A stretch of DNA of 64,000 bases, taken from positions 62,001 to 126,000 of the forward strand of contig MU400598.1 of assembly GCA_022578965.1 (NCBI GenBank), given 5' to 3'. The stretch comes from Xylaria sp. FL1777 (Eukaryota > Ascomycota > Sordariomycetes > Xylariales > Xylariaceae). The stretch's first letter is position 1; the number at the start of each line of letters is the position of its first letter. The notes below the pieces were generated by a model, which was not told where the DNA came from, searched no databases, and worked only from the letters and a program-made list of their open reading frames with translations. Positions 1 to 12,083 of this stretch are shown here, in pieces. The position numbers and the translations under genes were made by a program.

Positions 1-159
1 CAAGCGTCCACTCGCGTTCTCCATCTCAACTATTGATGCCTGCGCTGTGGAAATCACACAACATCTAAAATCTTTCTATTCTAACTTTCTACTTACAATC
101 CGATCGAGCGCGCACACATAGCGTAACGTCGCCCCCAAAAGACGATCTAAACCGCCAAA

Positions 160-2187
160 ATGGAGTCCTCTCGCGGCCCCCCGAGGGTCAAGAACAAGGC
201 CGCTGCACCCATACAGATCTCGGCTGAGCAGCTGCTCCGAGAGGCCGTCGATCGCCAGGAAACCGGCATACAGGCCCCGACGCAGCGTTTCGCCGATCTC
301 GAGGAGCTCCACGAGTTTCAGGGCCGCAAACGCAAGGAGTTCGAAGACTATGTCAGGCGCAACCGGATCAACATGAACAACTGGATGCGCTATGCCGCAT
401 GGGAGCTCGAGCAAAAGGAATTCAAGCGCGCGCGCTCCATCTTCGAGAGAGCCTTGGACGTCGACGCCACGTCCGTCGTGCTATGGATTCGGTACATCGA
501 AGCCGAGATGAGGAACAGGAATATCAACCACGCAAGGAACCTCCTGGACCGCGCCGTTACCATCCTGCCTAGAGTCGACAAACTCTGGTACAAGTACGTC
601 TACATGGAAGAAATGCTGGGAAACATCCCCGGCACCCGGCAGGTTTTTGAGAGGTGGATGGAATGGGAGCCTGATGAAGTCGCGTGGGGTGCATACATCA
701 AGCTTGAGAAACGCTACGGCGAGTACGAACGCGCCCGTGCCATATTCGAGCGCTTCACAATCGTCCGTCCCGAACCACGCAATTGGATCAAATGGGCCAA
801 GTTCGAGGAAGAGTTTGGTACAAGCGACCTGGTCCGCGAAGTATTCGGTGCCGCCGTCGAAGCTCTTGGCGACGAGTTCGTTGATGAGAGGCTTTTCATC
901 GCCTATGCTAGGTTTGAGACTAAGCTGAAAGAGTATGAGCGTGCGAGGGCCATCTACAAATATGCGCTCGACCGACTTCCACGGTCTAGGTCCATGGGAT
1001 TACACAAGGCTTACACCACCTTTGAGAAACAATACGGCGACAGAGACGGCGTCGAGGACGTCGTACTATCCAAAAGGAGGCGCATCTATGAAGACCAAAT
1101 CAAAGAGAACCCGAAGAACTACGACATATGGTTTGATTATGCCCGACTCGAAGAAACATCGGGCGACCTAGACCGCGTGAGAGACGTGTACGAGCGAGCT
1201 GTCGCACAAGTTCCCCCAACCCAGGAGAAGCGGCATTGGCGCCGATATATTTACCTCTGGATATTCTATGCACTATGGGAGGAGATGGAGGCCAAGGAAA
1301 TCATCCGCGCTCGCCAGATCTACAAGCTATGTCTAGAGATAATCCCCCATAAGAAGTTTTCGTTTGCCAAAATATGGTTGCTCAAGGCGCAGTTTGAAAT
1401 TCGGCAGGGTGAGCTGACAACCGCACGAAAGGCACTCGGTCAGGCCATTGGCATATGTCCCAAAGACAAGCTATTCAAAGGCTACATCGACCTAGAGCTC
1501 AAGCTGTTCGAGTTTGTGAGGTGCCGGACGCTTTACGAGAAACACATCGAGTGGAACCCGGCCAATTGCCAGACATGGATTAAATTCGCGGAGCTCGAGA
1601 GGGGCCTAGATGATCTAGAGAGGACGAGGGCTATCTTCGAACTGGCCATCGGTCAGCCCGTCTTGGACATGCCCGAGCTGTTATGGAAAGCCTATATTGA
1701 CTTCGAAGAGGAAGAGGGCGAGTATAGCAGGACACGTGACTTGTATGAGCGGTTGCTCGAGAAGACAGATCATGTTAAGGTGTGGATTAGCTACGCGCAC
1801 TTCGAAATTAACATCCCCGAGGATGATGAAGAAGGAGCCGAAGACGAGTCTGAGGAGCGGCCTGTCAGTGCGGAGGCTAAAATACGCGCTCGCAAAGTAT
1901 TCGGGCGCGCATATAAGAGTATGAAGGAGAGAGACCTCAGGGAGGAGCGTGTATCGCTCCTCAACGCCTGGCTGTCATTCGAGCGCACGCATGGCTCCGT
2001 GGAGGACGTAGAGAAGGTACAGAAGCAGATGCCGCGCAAGGTGAAGCGCAGGCGCAGGCTCGAGGACGATACGTTCGAGGAGTACATTGATTATGTCTTC
2101 CCCGCCGACGATGAGCAGAGACAGGACATCTCCAAGATACTTGCTATGGCGTCAGCTTGGAAAGAAGGCGGCGGTACTTTCAGCTGA
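160..2187 (+). CDS. CLF1: Pre-mRNA-splicing factor CLF1 (Crooked-neck/Syf3 family), HAT-repeat protein
   Basis: Intronless 675-codon frame. The protein is built almost entirely of HAT (half-a-TPR) repeats, visible as recurring blocks of W-x-x-Y-A/I-x-x-E-x-x followed by R-A-R-x-I-F/Y-E-R-A. They begin near residue 70 ([12 protein letters not shown], then [11 protein letters not shown]) and run to about residue 570, interrupted by an acidic stretch ([13 protein letters not shown], about 552-564). The C-terminus is basic ([12 protein letters not shown]). The N-terminal block with [11 protein letters not shown] and [17 protein letters not shown] is typical of the CLF1/CRNKL1 family. By family knowledge it is a scaffold of the Prp19-associated (NTC) complex, needed for spliceosome assembly in the nucleus. 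Length is normal for fungal orthologues (about 670-690 aa). The start sits in a good context (gccaaaATGgag) and is the first in-frame ATG. Confidence 0.97.
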   Translation: MESSRGPPRVKNKAAAPIQISAEQLLREAVDRQETGIQAPTQRFADLEELHEFQGRKRKEFEDYVRRNRINMNNWMRYAAWELEQKEFKRARSIFERALDVDATSVVLWIRYIEAEMRNRNINHARNLLDRAVTILPRVDKLWYKYVYMEEMLGNIPGTRQVFERWMEWEPDEVAWGAYIKLEKRYGEYERARAIFERFTIVRPEPRNWIKWAKFEEEFGTSDLVREVFGAAVEALGDEFVDERLFIAYARFETKLKEYERARAIYKYALDRLPRSRSMGLHKAYTTFEKQYGDRDGVEDVVLSKRRRIYEDQIKENPKNYDIWFDYARLEETSGDLDRVRDVYERAVAQVPPTQEKRHWRRYIYLWIFYALWEEMEAKEIIRARQIYKLCLEIIPHKKFSFAKIWLLKAQFEIRQGELTTARKALGQAIGICPKDKLFKGYIDLELKLFEFVRCRTLYEKHIEWNPANCQTWIKFAELERGLDDLERTRAIFELAIGQPVLDMPELLWKAYIDFEEEEGEYSRTRDLYERLLEKTDHVKVWISYAHFEINIPEDDEEGAEDESEERPVSAEAKIRARKVFGRAYKSMKERDLREERVSLLNAWLSFERTHGSVEDVEKVQKQMPRKVKRRRRLEDDTFEEYIDYVFPADDEQRQDISKILAMASAWKEGGGTFS

Positions 2188-3957
2188 CCGGGCTTGTTTG
2201 AGGATTATGCTGTTATCTTTTAGTAACACGAGATCCGAGAGCGCCAAGGTAAATTGTATGGACTTTATTTTATGTATGTTATATCGTGGCAATCTAGATG
2301 ATTTCCTTACCTGGAGGAGGTGGCCGAAAATGATCTCGAAATGTCTCACCTCTACAGCATAGATTCACCATCACGACTCGGTGGATAGCTGCTGCAGCTC
2401 GGGAACTAAGAAGAGGAAAGAAATCCAAGGCCTCGATAAAAATATCATACGTGCTGAAGACACATCCATTATCGATGGCCATCGAAAATCAGCTCGCCTA
2501 TAGTCCCCTTTTGTCTATCACCCAAATCGTCTTGTCTAGTTCATGTTACTGGACCCTGCGTGGTGTTTAGATACTCACTTATAACCTCATAGTCTGTTAC
2601 GGTAACGACGCCTGGCACGGGTGTGCCATATGCGTTCAGTAGGGTAGTGGAGACTGGATATACGTACATACATAATAGAATACCAGTACCGTACCGCGAT
2701 TCGATGCCACCGAGTGCTCTGAATAAGTACCTACCTACGTAGTACCTTAGTCAAAAGCTATCCCCCACCCACCCCACCAGCTACTTATAACTGGCCCTCC
2801 TCTCTAAAACACCGGCATATCCGTCATGTACGATGACCTCATCACTTGACATGACAGCCCCCCGAGGGGTTACACCTCCACGTACCAGTACCGATATTTG
2901 AGTCTAAAACAAGTACAACGCATTCAGCGAATGCCCAGCATCGGCTATCTCTGACCACCTCTCGCCAAGAAATCGTGGACAGATCTACCAATCAATCACG
3001 GCAATGGTATGAAACCTGAATTTACGGTATTTGTCTGTGCATTTCCGACCAAACTGCCATGAAAGCCAAAAAGAAAAAGGAAAAAGGAAAAAAGGAAAAT
3101 GTGGTCGTGAACACATCGATCATTCAGACGGATGCCAGCTAGCCAATGGTTTTCACGTCTGCTTGTTCCATACCCGCCGCGAAAGTCTTAGCTGGTTATA
3201 TGCCGATAGCGGGATATATGAGAACAAAAACACATAGGGAAAATGTCTCATCTCCTCAAATCGTCCGATGTTCCGTCGTAGTTCCGGACGCTTTTCTCTT
3301 CCTGCATCTTCCATCCCCCGTCCGCCCCCGTCCGCCCCAGACTAGCACGGTGACGTATGTATACAGGACAATGCTGTACCTGTCCCCGCGCATGGCAGAG
3401 AGCTGGGTCGTTCGTTGTGGCGCATCGTCGTGCCCGCAGCCCAATAAGCAGCGCATATTCCATACCGCTTGTCCATTAGTCCCACCACTCACAGCATCCC
3501 CTGGCTCGACAGACACGTGGCTCATCACCCAAGGAGCATTCCGATGACTTCAATGTGCTTTAGACCCGTGGGCCTTTTACTTCTCTCTTCGAATTTAATG
3601 TTCGCGGCGGTGGCGGCGGTGCCCATCTGTCACAGTTCCAAAAATATCAGTGAAGGATTCTTAACAATACAAGAGATCGAAAACGCGGTCTTGCTTCTAT
3701 CTGAGAAAATAACGGCATGTAGACTGCCTTAGTGGAGGCACAGGGCAAAATCAGCGCCCAATCCAACCCAGATCATCTCCCATGTAAATCTCGGCATCAA
3801 AACGGAAATGTGTCGTCATTATCAGTCGTGTATGAGTTGAAAGTCGAAAGAAATGTGTATGGGGATTTGGTCGCGTAAACACCGAGGGCCCAGCACATGA
3901 TGTAGATGCTATCTACAATTATGGAGAGCTGTAATTTGCCCACGAAATGCCCCAACC
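2188..3957. other. Intergenic, convergent 3' regions
   Basis: This lies between the stop codons of CLF1 (+) and the DUF3824 gene (-), so it should hold both 3' UTRs. Only short frames occur and none has recognisable protein content. It contains GTACC/TACGTA-rich patches around 2640-2760 and an A-rich purine run near 3065-3100. I see no RNA gene or mobile element. Confidence 0.6.
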
Positions 3958-6060
3958 TCACAGCCCATTGTTACCAATGGGCGGTGCGGGTAACGCGGCA
4001 GAGTAAGGGTTTCCGTCTACATATCGAGGCGCATCAGCATAGCGATATTCTTGCGGAGCAGAAGAGGTAGCCCAGCCATCACTTCGAGATCGGCCGTAGT
4101 GATCATCATTGGCCCTCTTGAGCCTCTCGATGCGTTTTTGGTGGCGTCTCTCTCTCTCCTGTTTCCACTCACTTATCGACTTGGCCTGCTCCCGGGCTTC
4201 CTTGACTTCGGAAATGGCGCCCTTGATGCCTAGTACCGCAATACCGACCGAAGCAGCGTCTTGCATCAAGGCCTTCGACTTTAGTTTCTTAGCCTCTTGC
4301 GGACTTAGTTTGCCTTGCTGCACTGCCCTATGCCTCGCATTCCTTGCTTCCACGCTCTGATACACGCTGTGAGCAGCATGGATGGTGGCGACGGTCGCCA
4401 GGCCGGCTGTAAGAAGTTGCTTTCTCCGCATCTTGCCCGTTGTCTTTCTGTCTGTGTCCGAATCTCCGATATCACTGCTCGAAACTGAACTTGACCTACC
4501 TCGTGAATGAGACCGACTCCGGCTACGCCCCCCATGTGAGCGTTCATCATAGTAATCATCTTCCGGACCCCTTCCTCCTCTCATGTAGTAATCGTCGTCG
4601 TCGTCGCCGCCGTACCGATCGTGGCCCCCCCGGCGACTATTCCCTCGAGGTGAGTGGTCGTCGTAAGAGCGATCGTCGCGTCTGTCATCTGGTCCATTAC
4701 CTAGTCCGATTTTGGCAAGGCTGCGTCGTGCGCTATCGACGATGCTACGACTGCGACTACGGCTGCGGCTATGCCTCCTTCGAGAATTATCTCGATCGTC
4801 ATACGAATCGTCGCTGTGAGCACGAGACCGAGACCGAGACCGGCTGCGGCTCTCCACTAGTTTCTTTGCACCAAGGACGCCCAAACCGGCCGTAGCAAGT
4901 GCTGCGAGGCCTGGTCCACGGCTCCGGCTGCCGGAACGGGCGCGGGATCGACTTCGGCTTCTACCCGTCGAACGATCCTCTTCGATATCCTTTCGGGATC
5001 CATTGAGCACTCTATTGCCCACTAGACCACCGATGACGGATTCAACCAGATGCCGCTTGCTATCTTTGGTAGGATCATGGGCGGCATCAATGGTGGCAGC
5101 ACCGGCAGCAGCAGTGATTACGCGCTTCATCTTTTCACCTTTCCAACCACCTGGCTCTTTGGCGACACGGAACGCTTCAGCGGCACCAGCAATCAGTGAT
5201 GCCTTGGCAGCCTTCTGCATTCTAGCAGAGGGGTTATCTCGCGAGCGATGAGAGTCGGGGCTGCTACCCCTCCGGCTTCTCGAACCGTGGCGGCTGTCCC
5301 TGTCGGGATCGCCGCCAGTGAGTGCCTTGATTGCACCGCCCAGTCCTGCAGCAGAAAGTGCATTTTCGAGGAAGGATTTGTTACCCTTGTGGGACCTGGG
5401 ATCTTCGTCCTCGTCGGAATAGTATTCAACCATACGACCATCGCGGCCTTTGTGAACCAGATAAGTCGACTTCTTCTCTTCCTTGCCCTGATGTTTGTTA
5501 TAAAAGTCGGCACCTTGATAGCCAGCAAAGGCGCCGGCGGCACCGAGCGCAGCCGAGGCCGCGATGTTACGATGGACATCGGTGCCCTCCTTGTTGGCCT
5601 CGCGGCGATCCCAGACCTCCTTGGCACCAGCGGCGATGAGGCCACCAGCGACGGCAGCAAGGATCTTCTCCTGCTTGCTCAGAACGCGCTTGCGCGTCCT
5701 TTCCTCCTCCTCGTAGTACACGCTGCCAGGTTTTCTGCCACGGCTGGAAACTCTGTCATAAGAGCGGCGGGGGTCGTGATAATATTCGTCATGGGCAGGC
5801 TCGGCGGACCTTGCGCGGCGGACGTCTCGCGCAAAGCCAGGCGGTGGAAAATCGCGCCTGACCTCCTCGACAGACAGATCGCTGCCTTCGCGAGTGATCA
5901 GGGCGTTGCGATTTGGGTTTACCCTGTAGTATGTTTCCTGGGCCTCGACAAAGCGCGGCTCCGCCCTCTCGCGGTCGCGGCGATCGTCATAGTAGCGGCG
6001 GGACTGGTGGTGGTGATGGTGTTCGCGCGGGGGGGCGTCATATGGGTCGTAGGCCGACAT
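3958..6060 (-). CDS. DUF3824-type protein with glycine-zipper segments and SR dipeptides
   Basis: Single-exon 700-aa protein. It starts with a low-complexity His/Arg/Tyr-rich head (PREHHHHHQSRRYY) and a conserved fungal segment with SVEEVRRDFPPPGF at 63-76. At least seven short Ala/Gly-rich hydrophobic segments follow, spaced by charged linkers: about 133-147 (LAAVAGGLIAAGAKEVW), 234-250, 283-300, 312-325, 341-350, 384-402 and 549-565, plus 602-614. They resemble glycine zippers. Arg-Ser dipeptide tracts occupy about 366-382, 403-412, 430-440 and 511-524. The C-terminus (615-650) is a highly charged, probably helical stretch. This architecture matches the fungal DUF3824 family, whose function is unknown. 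The short zippers could pack against membranes or mediate self-association, but that is inference. The G+C-rich frame produces long antisense ORFs that I regard as shadows. Confidence 0.88.
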   Translation of the reverse strand: MSAYDPYDAPPREHHHHHQSRRYYDDRRDRERAEPRFVEAQETYYRVNPNRNALITREGSDLSVEEVRRDFPPPGFARDVRRARSAEPAHDEYYHDPRRSYDRVSSRGRKPGSVYYEEEERTRKRVLSKQEKILAAVAGGLIAAGAKEVWDRREANKEGTDVHRNIAASAALGAAGAFAGYQGADFYNKHQGKEEKKSTYLVHKGRDGRMVEYYSDEDEDPRSHKGNKSFLENALSAAGLGGAIKALTGGDPDRDSRHGSRSRRGSSPDSHRSRDNPSARMQKAAKASLIAGAAEAFRVAKEPGGWKGEKMKRVITAAAGAATIDAAHDPTKDSKRHLVESVIGGLVGNRVLNGSRKDIEEDRSTGRSRSRSRARSGSRSRGPGLAALATAGLGVLGAKKLVESRSRSRSRSRAHSDDSYDDRDNSRRRHSRSRSRSRSIVDSARRSLAKIGLGNGPDDRRDDRSYDDHSPRGNSRRGGHDRYGGDDDDDYYMRGGRGPEDDYYDERSHGGRSRSRSHSRGRSSSVSSSDIGDSDTDRKTTGKMRRKQLLTAGLATVATIHAAHSVYQSVEARNARHRAVQQGKLSPQEAKKLKSKALMQDAASVGIAVLGIKGAISEVKEAREQAKSISEWKQERERRHQKRIERLKRANDDHYGRSRSDGWATSSAPQEYRYADAPRYVDGNPYSAALPAPPIGNNGL

Positions 6061-9000
6061 GACGACAGTTTGCTGCTACGGCTGTTGTTGATGGATATTG
6101 GCGGGAGATGTGCTTGACTCGAAGAAAACCTTAAACCTTGTTCCCAAGTGGGCGGTTCTGAAGTGTCGTCGATTAAGTTTGGTGTCAGATCGGGTACGAG
6201 TAATGGCTTGAAGTAGGTATGCAAGTGAGGGAAGAGAGTGCGGGGATGACAACTGCGAGAGAGGCCAACCTGCCTACATAAGAAGTACCTATCTATCAGT
6301 GCAATGTACCTTAAACTTTACCACTGGGCAAGTATCTACCGGGCGGGGTGGGGGTACCTTGTAGGCGGGTGGGCTGAAGTCTAGACACTAAAGTGACGTA
6401 ATAACAGGCAGATTTTCTCAACTGTGGCAGTGCATCTCGGACTTGTTTTCCATAGCTAGCAGAAGTGGCTACGTAAGGCTTTCGGACTTTTTTGCTTTAC
6501 CTAACCTTAAGCACCGGTATACTACTTCTCTGCAGACTGCATTCCAAGTTGCCCCCCCGCCCTGCCTGTGTGTTGGTTGGAGATGTGCATTAGGTAGCTT
6601 ACCAGTAGCTCGCCTGTCCGATACGAGTCGCTATTGTCCGAGATAGAGTAGAGTAGGGCAGTACAGGGCTTCAGAACATTCGACAGCAACACCATCTTCC
6701 TGTAAAAGGTCTGGATGTTGGGTGCTACATACCTAAGGTACCCAGTTATAGGTTGTAGGTACATGGAACAGGGTTGATGGCTGGGCATCAAGCCATGTAT
6801 ACTTACCTCCTTACTTACACACGAAATGTGTAGGCTTAGGCAACATTGAACATGAGTATATATGTACGTACGTATGTAGTACGGTATAACACTGCTCTTC
6901 ATGCCTAATCATCAACCCCCTCTCCCTTTTCGTTTTCACACCCCCCAGCAGCCGGGCGAGGCCGCGTAGGTCATGTCATACGGCCGTACATAATGCAGAC
7001 ATAGGTACATCATTCTTCATCTTATCTCCCCAGCTTATTATCCCTGCGGCGTCGCCCAAGTGCCATGTACATGTAAGTAGCTCAGTCACCCACCATCTAG
7101 CTCATCAAGACGAGCAAGAGCATTTTGTACCTCTGACCTACCGGCCCAGCTGTAGCCGTCGCCGCCGACGTATCTAACAACGAGACGACTGGCTCATTCC
7201 CCCCTTCCTTAGTCATCTACGCCGTTTTAGCAGCCCTCCGTGGCACCAGCCACACAGCCCTTCGTTGCCCGAGCGAAGCGTCGGGTGTGAGCCAAATGAG
7301 CTGGATCTTCCTCTGCCTGACGCACATGTACACCAAAGCAAGGTCATCCTGCCATATCGTGAGGTTTCTGGTGTCCTCTGCTACCAAGGTAACCCCCGAA
7401 TATCCGAAGCAATCTCACTGGATCACCTTAGTCAACGCTTCTAAAAGGATAGATATTGTAAGTTTCTTTCGACTTGCTTGGATGTGAATTCAACCCCCCT
7501 CGAAAAGACATTGGAGCGTGATCCTCAATCTCTATCTACATTGCTAGTAATCGCAGCAATTCTAGTCGCAACTAGGTAAGGGCTGCCATCTAACAGGGTA
7601 TACAAACTACCCATTAGCTACGTGCAAAGTATAAACTGCTCTGAAATTGACGACTTCGGCTCAAGTTTCGGCTCGAGAAGCAGTATCCTAACCCAGGTGG
7701 ACGAAGGCGCCCCCCGCCCCTTTTATCCTTGGGGAGCTGTGCGGCGCAACGTTCCAAGAGCACTCGTCGAGGGACTAGAAGCCTCATCAGTCAAGCGAAT
7801 GCGTAGTCGAAACATGGCTTAACCGGTTAACGACGTTTCAGACCATCAATATAGCAGGTTCCTCCACCCCCAGCACTATCACTGCAAGCAGACACATTAA
7901 AACTATCCGCTCCAACCCCGCCAAACAACGTAGCGGCTCCTCCCGCTGGTATCATCATTCCAAGCTCATCGACAGGCGCGGCATTCCTCACAGTGGACAG
8001 TGGTAGAGTTGCTGCGTGTATCTTAATAGGTTAGAGGAGCTAAACCCCATTTCGACATAAGCGACTAGCCGCAGGAGATGCGGGCGTAATGTTGTGCGAC
8101 TAGAGAGGGCTTGATAAAGGAGCACATTGGTAGGAGGTACGGACGAACAATAGTGGTCAACAAGGCTTGGTATGAGTCGGCGTCGACCTGTCGCTCCCTG
8201 CAGTTCCCGGTTATCTGTGAGCACATATCATCTCTCGCGGATTCAGGAACTGTGAAGCTCGGTCCTGAATCTTCAAAAAAGGATAACCAGCAGACAGTAG
8301 GAAGAGCAGAAATCTGGCAGTAGCAAGGCATAGTTTCAACAATTTTTATGTTTTGTATTTGACCAGTTACTAATACAATGATATCAGCCATAGACGCGTT
8401 GTAGGTCATGCCTTTTAATTTTTTTCCCTCCGGACGTCGAAGTCTAACTAGTGCTTTCCTTACCGATTGCGCCTTTAAGTGAATTGAAGTTCCCACCGGC
8501 CCCCTCCCCCCGCAGAGATGCAAATGCGAAAAATTCATAGCAGACCCAGTTTTGTCTAGCGACGATGAATTGCAGTCAGCTTCAAGTTGGCAGATTGCAT
8601 ACCATTTACTGCTGCAGCAAACATCCAGGATCGTGACCAACCAAGTTCTCAAAGGTATCATGACGATTCCACATGTCTATTCAGGTGACATGAGCAGAGT
8701 TCCGTGTCTCTTTCATCATCGTAAGAGGCACAGCACATAAATGACGCCTAAGAGCACCTTGACAGCTCACACGGAGGTCGCCCTCCCGAGAGAAACCCAG
8801 CCGCCCCCTCCCCCTCCCAAAAGATCAATTCAAGAGGCCGAAAAAGGAAAAAAAAAAAGGAAAAAAGTTTTGCGTGGCGAGGAGCCTTATATGTGGCCGG
8901 GGCGAAACCGTCATTCCCTTCCATTTCAGCTGTCGTACATCATTCATGCCGTGTCATCTATGTTGCGAGACGATACTGAGGTCTCGGCTACACCACTCGA

Positions 9001-9437
9001 TGATTTGGGTATAGCTTGCTCTGCAAGCTACATGTTTTATTTTTGTTTTGCCGGTTAGGGCTCAAGCAGGTTTCAGGCTTTTGATCAAGTCGAAACGAGC
9101 TATCAACGGTACAGGCGAGAACCTCAGCTCCATAGGGAATTAGTGCAGCTGGGTAGATTGGATATATTGCATGCTCATAATGTTGGTTATCCCTGAAAAG
9201 GGGGAAAGTCAACGCATCCATAGAGTTTCGTAATATAGTACCATACCACGGGTAGCAGTTTCCCATTGAGAACCTGTCTAGGGTCTTAAACCCATCTGTT
9301 TGGCATAGAGAGGTTAAAGAAATTTGACTTTTTCGTCATTTGGTGACTAGACAGCATTCCATCATCGGGAATGTAGCTGGGTGACGGGTGTGAACCGGAC
9401 AGTAGCACAGCATAGGCCTGAGTAAGAACGTATATGC
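6061..9437. other. Intergenic; upstream region of the DUF3824 gene and 3' region of the La-motif gene
   Basis: No confident gene. The first 300 bases are the DUF3824 promoter and 5' UTR. GGTACCT-like patches occur at about 6300-6360 and 6720-6770. A C-rich, A-rich purine stretch lies at 8790-8870. A minus-strand frame between about 8065 and 8661 and a downstream open stretch at 7827-8011 are described separately as a doubtful gene. Confidence 0.5.
7827..8661 (-). other. Doubtful cysteine-containing reading frame(s), possibly a small spliced gene
   Basis: Two open stretches lie close together on the minus strand. The upstream one (8661-8065, 198 codons) contains several cysteines, e.g. PCYCQISALPTVCW and MCSQITGNCRER. 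The downstream one (8011-7827) follows a good 3' splice signal (CTAAC about 23 nt before CAG) and reads ...PVDELGMMIPAGG..., then SACSDSAGGGGTCYIDGLKRR, ending at TAA. A join is possible only with a weak donor (GTCCGT), and I recognise no family. There is no clear signal peptide. It could be a lineage-specific secreted protein, a decayed gene or chance. Confidence 0.22.
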
Positions 9438-12083
9438 TCAGGATTGGTATCCTGCGACCTTATGTGTTGGACCAACACCATTCATGAGATGCGAGTTGTC
9501 AATGGTTGCCTGTAGTTGATCGTGTACGACGCCATTAGACATAGAACGAGGTTGTTCGTGTGGTGGGGAAATCCCGTTCGCTTCTGAATTAACGAAGGCC
9601 TTTTTGTCCACGCCGCCAGTTGAAGAGGCAGACTTGAGGCCATTAAATGTGGAGGCAATTGATGGCGAGAACTCCGGGACGGCAGCGGAGAGCTGAGAAT
9701 CCTGTGGGCGAGCGTGCCCGTTGACGCCATTCACAGTGGCTAAGTTCAGTGGCATCCCGTAGTTTCCATTCGGGTAATGTGCGAACCCGTGTTCATTTGT
9801 GGGAGAAAAGACTTGAGGTGCCTCAACCGGGTAGTGAGGAGACATCATGGGATGCTGGAACCCAGTAGTAAATGGCTGCCACGCGGACGGGCCGTCGTGG
9901 CGAGCCGATGGATCTCTTAAACTCTTGTCTGGTATGACCCATTTTTCCCATCCTTCTTTACTCCGCACCCGCTCGACACCATCACCGCCCATGACCAGCT
10001 CGAGCACTGTAGAGTCTATACAAGCCTGTCGAAGGATGTTATGATCCACCAGTAATTCTCGCATTCGATTGAATGAAGCAATGAAAGTGATGGGTACGAA
10101 GCCTTGACTGTCCATATGTGTCCGCAGATACCAATCCTTGACAAAATTCTCAACAGAGAAGTAATATTCAACTTGCGTCTGAGCGAGTTGAAGCAGATTG
10201 CCCGAATCATATGGGAAAATCCCACCGTTTGGAGGAGGATAGACGGTGGTATCATAGGGCACATTCATAGGTGCGATAGTGGGCACCCTTCCACTGCCCT
10301 GTCTACGGTTACCATTTGTAGGTTTGCGTTGACTTGGTCCGGGCTGGCCTGTGTATGAATAAGGCATGGGCTGGTAGCCAGCACCGTAAGGATTAATATG
10401 GCGAGAGCCGTTAGGTGGAAATGGATATGCGTGATGCTGGTTCGTATAGGGATTTTGGGGGTAATGAGAGATGCCGTTGGGATTGTTCTGATTGAACCCA
10501 CCACGGCCACGACCCCCACCCCTTACTCGCTCACCACTTCGGTGGTTCGAGTTATTTTGACCCTGAGGGTGAGTGTCTTTATGGTTCTGAGTTCTAACAT
10601 CCTTGTGGGAATCAGAGTTCTTGACATTTCCCTCGGGTTGTTGGCTCGAAATTGGAGCTTGTCCTGATTGTTCATGAGTTGTACCGTTCACAGCTCCAGG
10701 TTGATTTGGCTTGAGCTGTTCACCATTCGCGTTATCCTATGTGTTTGTTAGATGAGCATAGAACTAGTTAAAACTCATAAAAGCCTAGGTTAACAAACCG
10801 ATGTTGATTCTTTCGATATTTTCGAGTGCTCTGCATGTGAGACATTTTTCCGTCCTTCTCGAGGCCCAGAAACCTCAATCGGAGCACGTTTAGACCCTGA
10901 GTTTGTACGGGGACCAAGATTGGCTTCTTGTACTCGGTCTGGGAAAACGTTAGGAATTACGATAAAAAGTTAGGGACTATACGACTTTACCGGTAGAGTT
11001 TACTGCAGCCTGATGGTTTCCAGTAGCATCACGCACGCCTCGAGGACCACCAGCGCGACCGCCACGTAAACCTCGACCAGGTAGAGCCGTCTCAAACTTG
11101 ACACTAGGCACAAAATTGGGCAACTGGACCCATTCCTTCTTCTGTTTCGGTTTCGCCGCGCCAACATCTTCCTTATCGTCCTTTTCCGCCTTCTCTGGTT
11201 GAGCCTGTGGCTGAGTCTTTAGATTCACGGCGGCTGTCTCTGGAGTTGGCCATGAAGCCGAGTTATTTGCAAGCAAATTCGTTTCTGACTCTTTCTCCTG
11301 GGTTCTAGCGCCTCGAGGTGCTGCCCTCCTTGGACCTTGATTGGCGTTATTTCGTGATGGCTCACTATCCTTCTTCGAACCCTGCTTTCCATTGAATGGC
11401 ATTCTATTGCCCTCCACTGCTTCACCGTGAGATGATCGTATTTTGGAGTCAGTGGATATTTGCGTTGGGTTAACACTGGAGCTAGCTGGTTGATCCGCGG
11501 TCTTTGCCTTGGCAGCTTGCTGCCTTTGCACCCAGAAGTTGACACTGGGTAATGGCGCTTCAGAAAGTTCAACTTTGGGTGGTGGGCCTTCTTTCTCTGC
11601 TTCCTGTCCAGCTTCTGCGTCTTTCTCGGTAGACTTGCCCTTCTTGGGTTTCCTACCCTTCTTTCCCTCGTATTGATCGCCAGCATCAGAACCGGTGTTT
11701 ATTGAGCGTCCTCGTGGTTCCGTGCTCTTGCATACACCGTCCACAGATGGCAGGTCTGTCCCAACTTTCGATGAGCCGACGGAGCCCGCAACCGAAGTTG
11801 CAGTATTGGCATCATCTTGGTTCACTTCAGAACCATTCAGTCGAGAGGCCTCGGGCTTCGCAGACGTGCTTCGAGCGCTGCGGGAAGAATCAATGTCGTT
11901 CGATGAAGTTGACACAGCAATGGACGGGGCTCGAGTACTTGCGTTTGTGGTGTTGGCGTCGCGGCTTGGGTTGCCAGCAACTGATGGTGTTTGACTCTGA
12001 TTAGGGCTTTGTTGCGACGTCACCACCTGAGCAGCCAACTGACCTTTCGCGGCCTGTGCATAGGAGAAGGTGGAGGTTGACAT
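9438..12083 (-). CDS. La-motif RNA-binding protein, LARP1/Sro9-Slf1 family
   Basis: Three exons, read right to left: 12083-10991, 10938-10799, 10736-9438. Both introns (52 and 62 nt) have GT..AG ends and a CTAAC branch site. The two joins keep phase and give 843 aa. The N-terminus STFSYAQAAKGQ is typical of ascomycete La-domain proteins. Residues 1-590 are low-complexity (Ser/Thr/Asn/Gln, basic patches, an RGG-like stretch GERVRGGGRGRGG). The La motif is at about 591-660 and contains the hallmark QVEYYFSVENFVKDWYLR and FVPITFIASFNRM. The tail is Asn/Pro/Gly-rich. By family knowledge these cytoplasmic proteins bind mRNA and polysomes and influence translation and mRNA stability. No RRM follows the La motif, which separates it from genuine La (Lhp1). 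Confidence 0.94.

Noticed and set aside
5248..6117. 289-codon plus-strand frame opposite the DUF3824 gene
   Set aside because: It is the antisense shadow of a GC-rich coding frame; the minus strand has the coherent zipper/SR protein.
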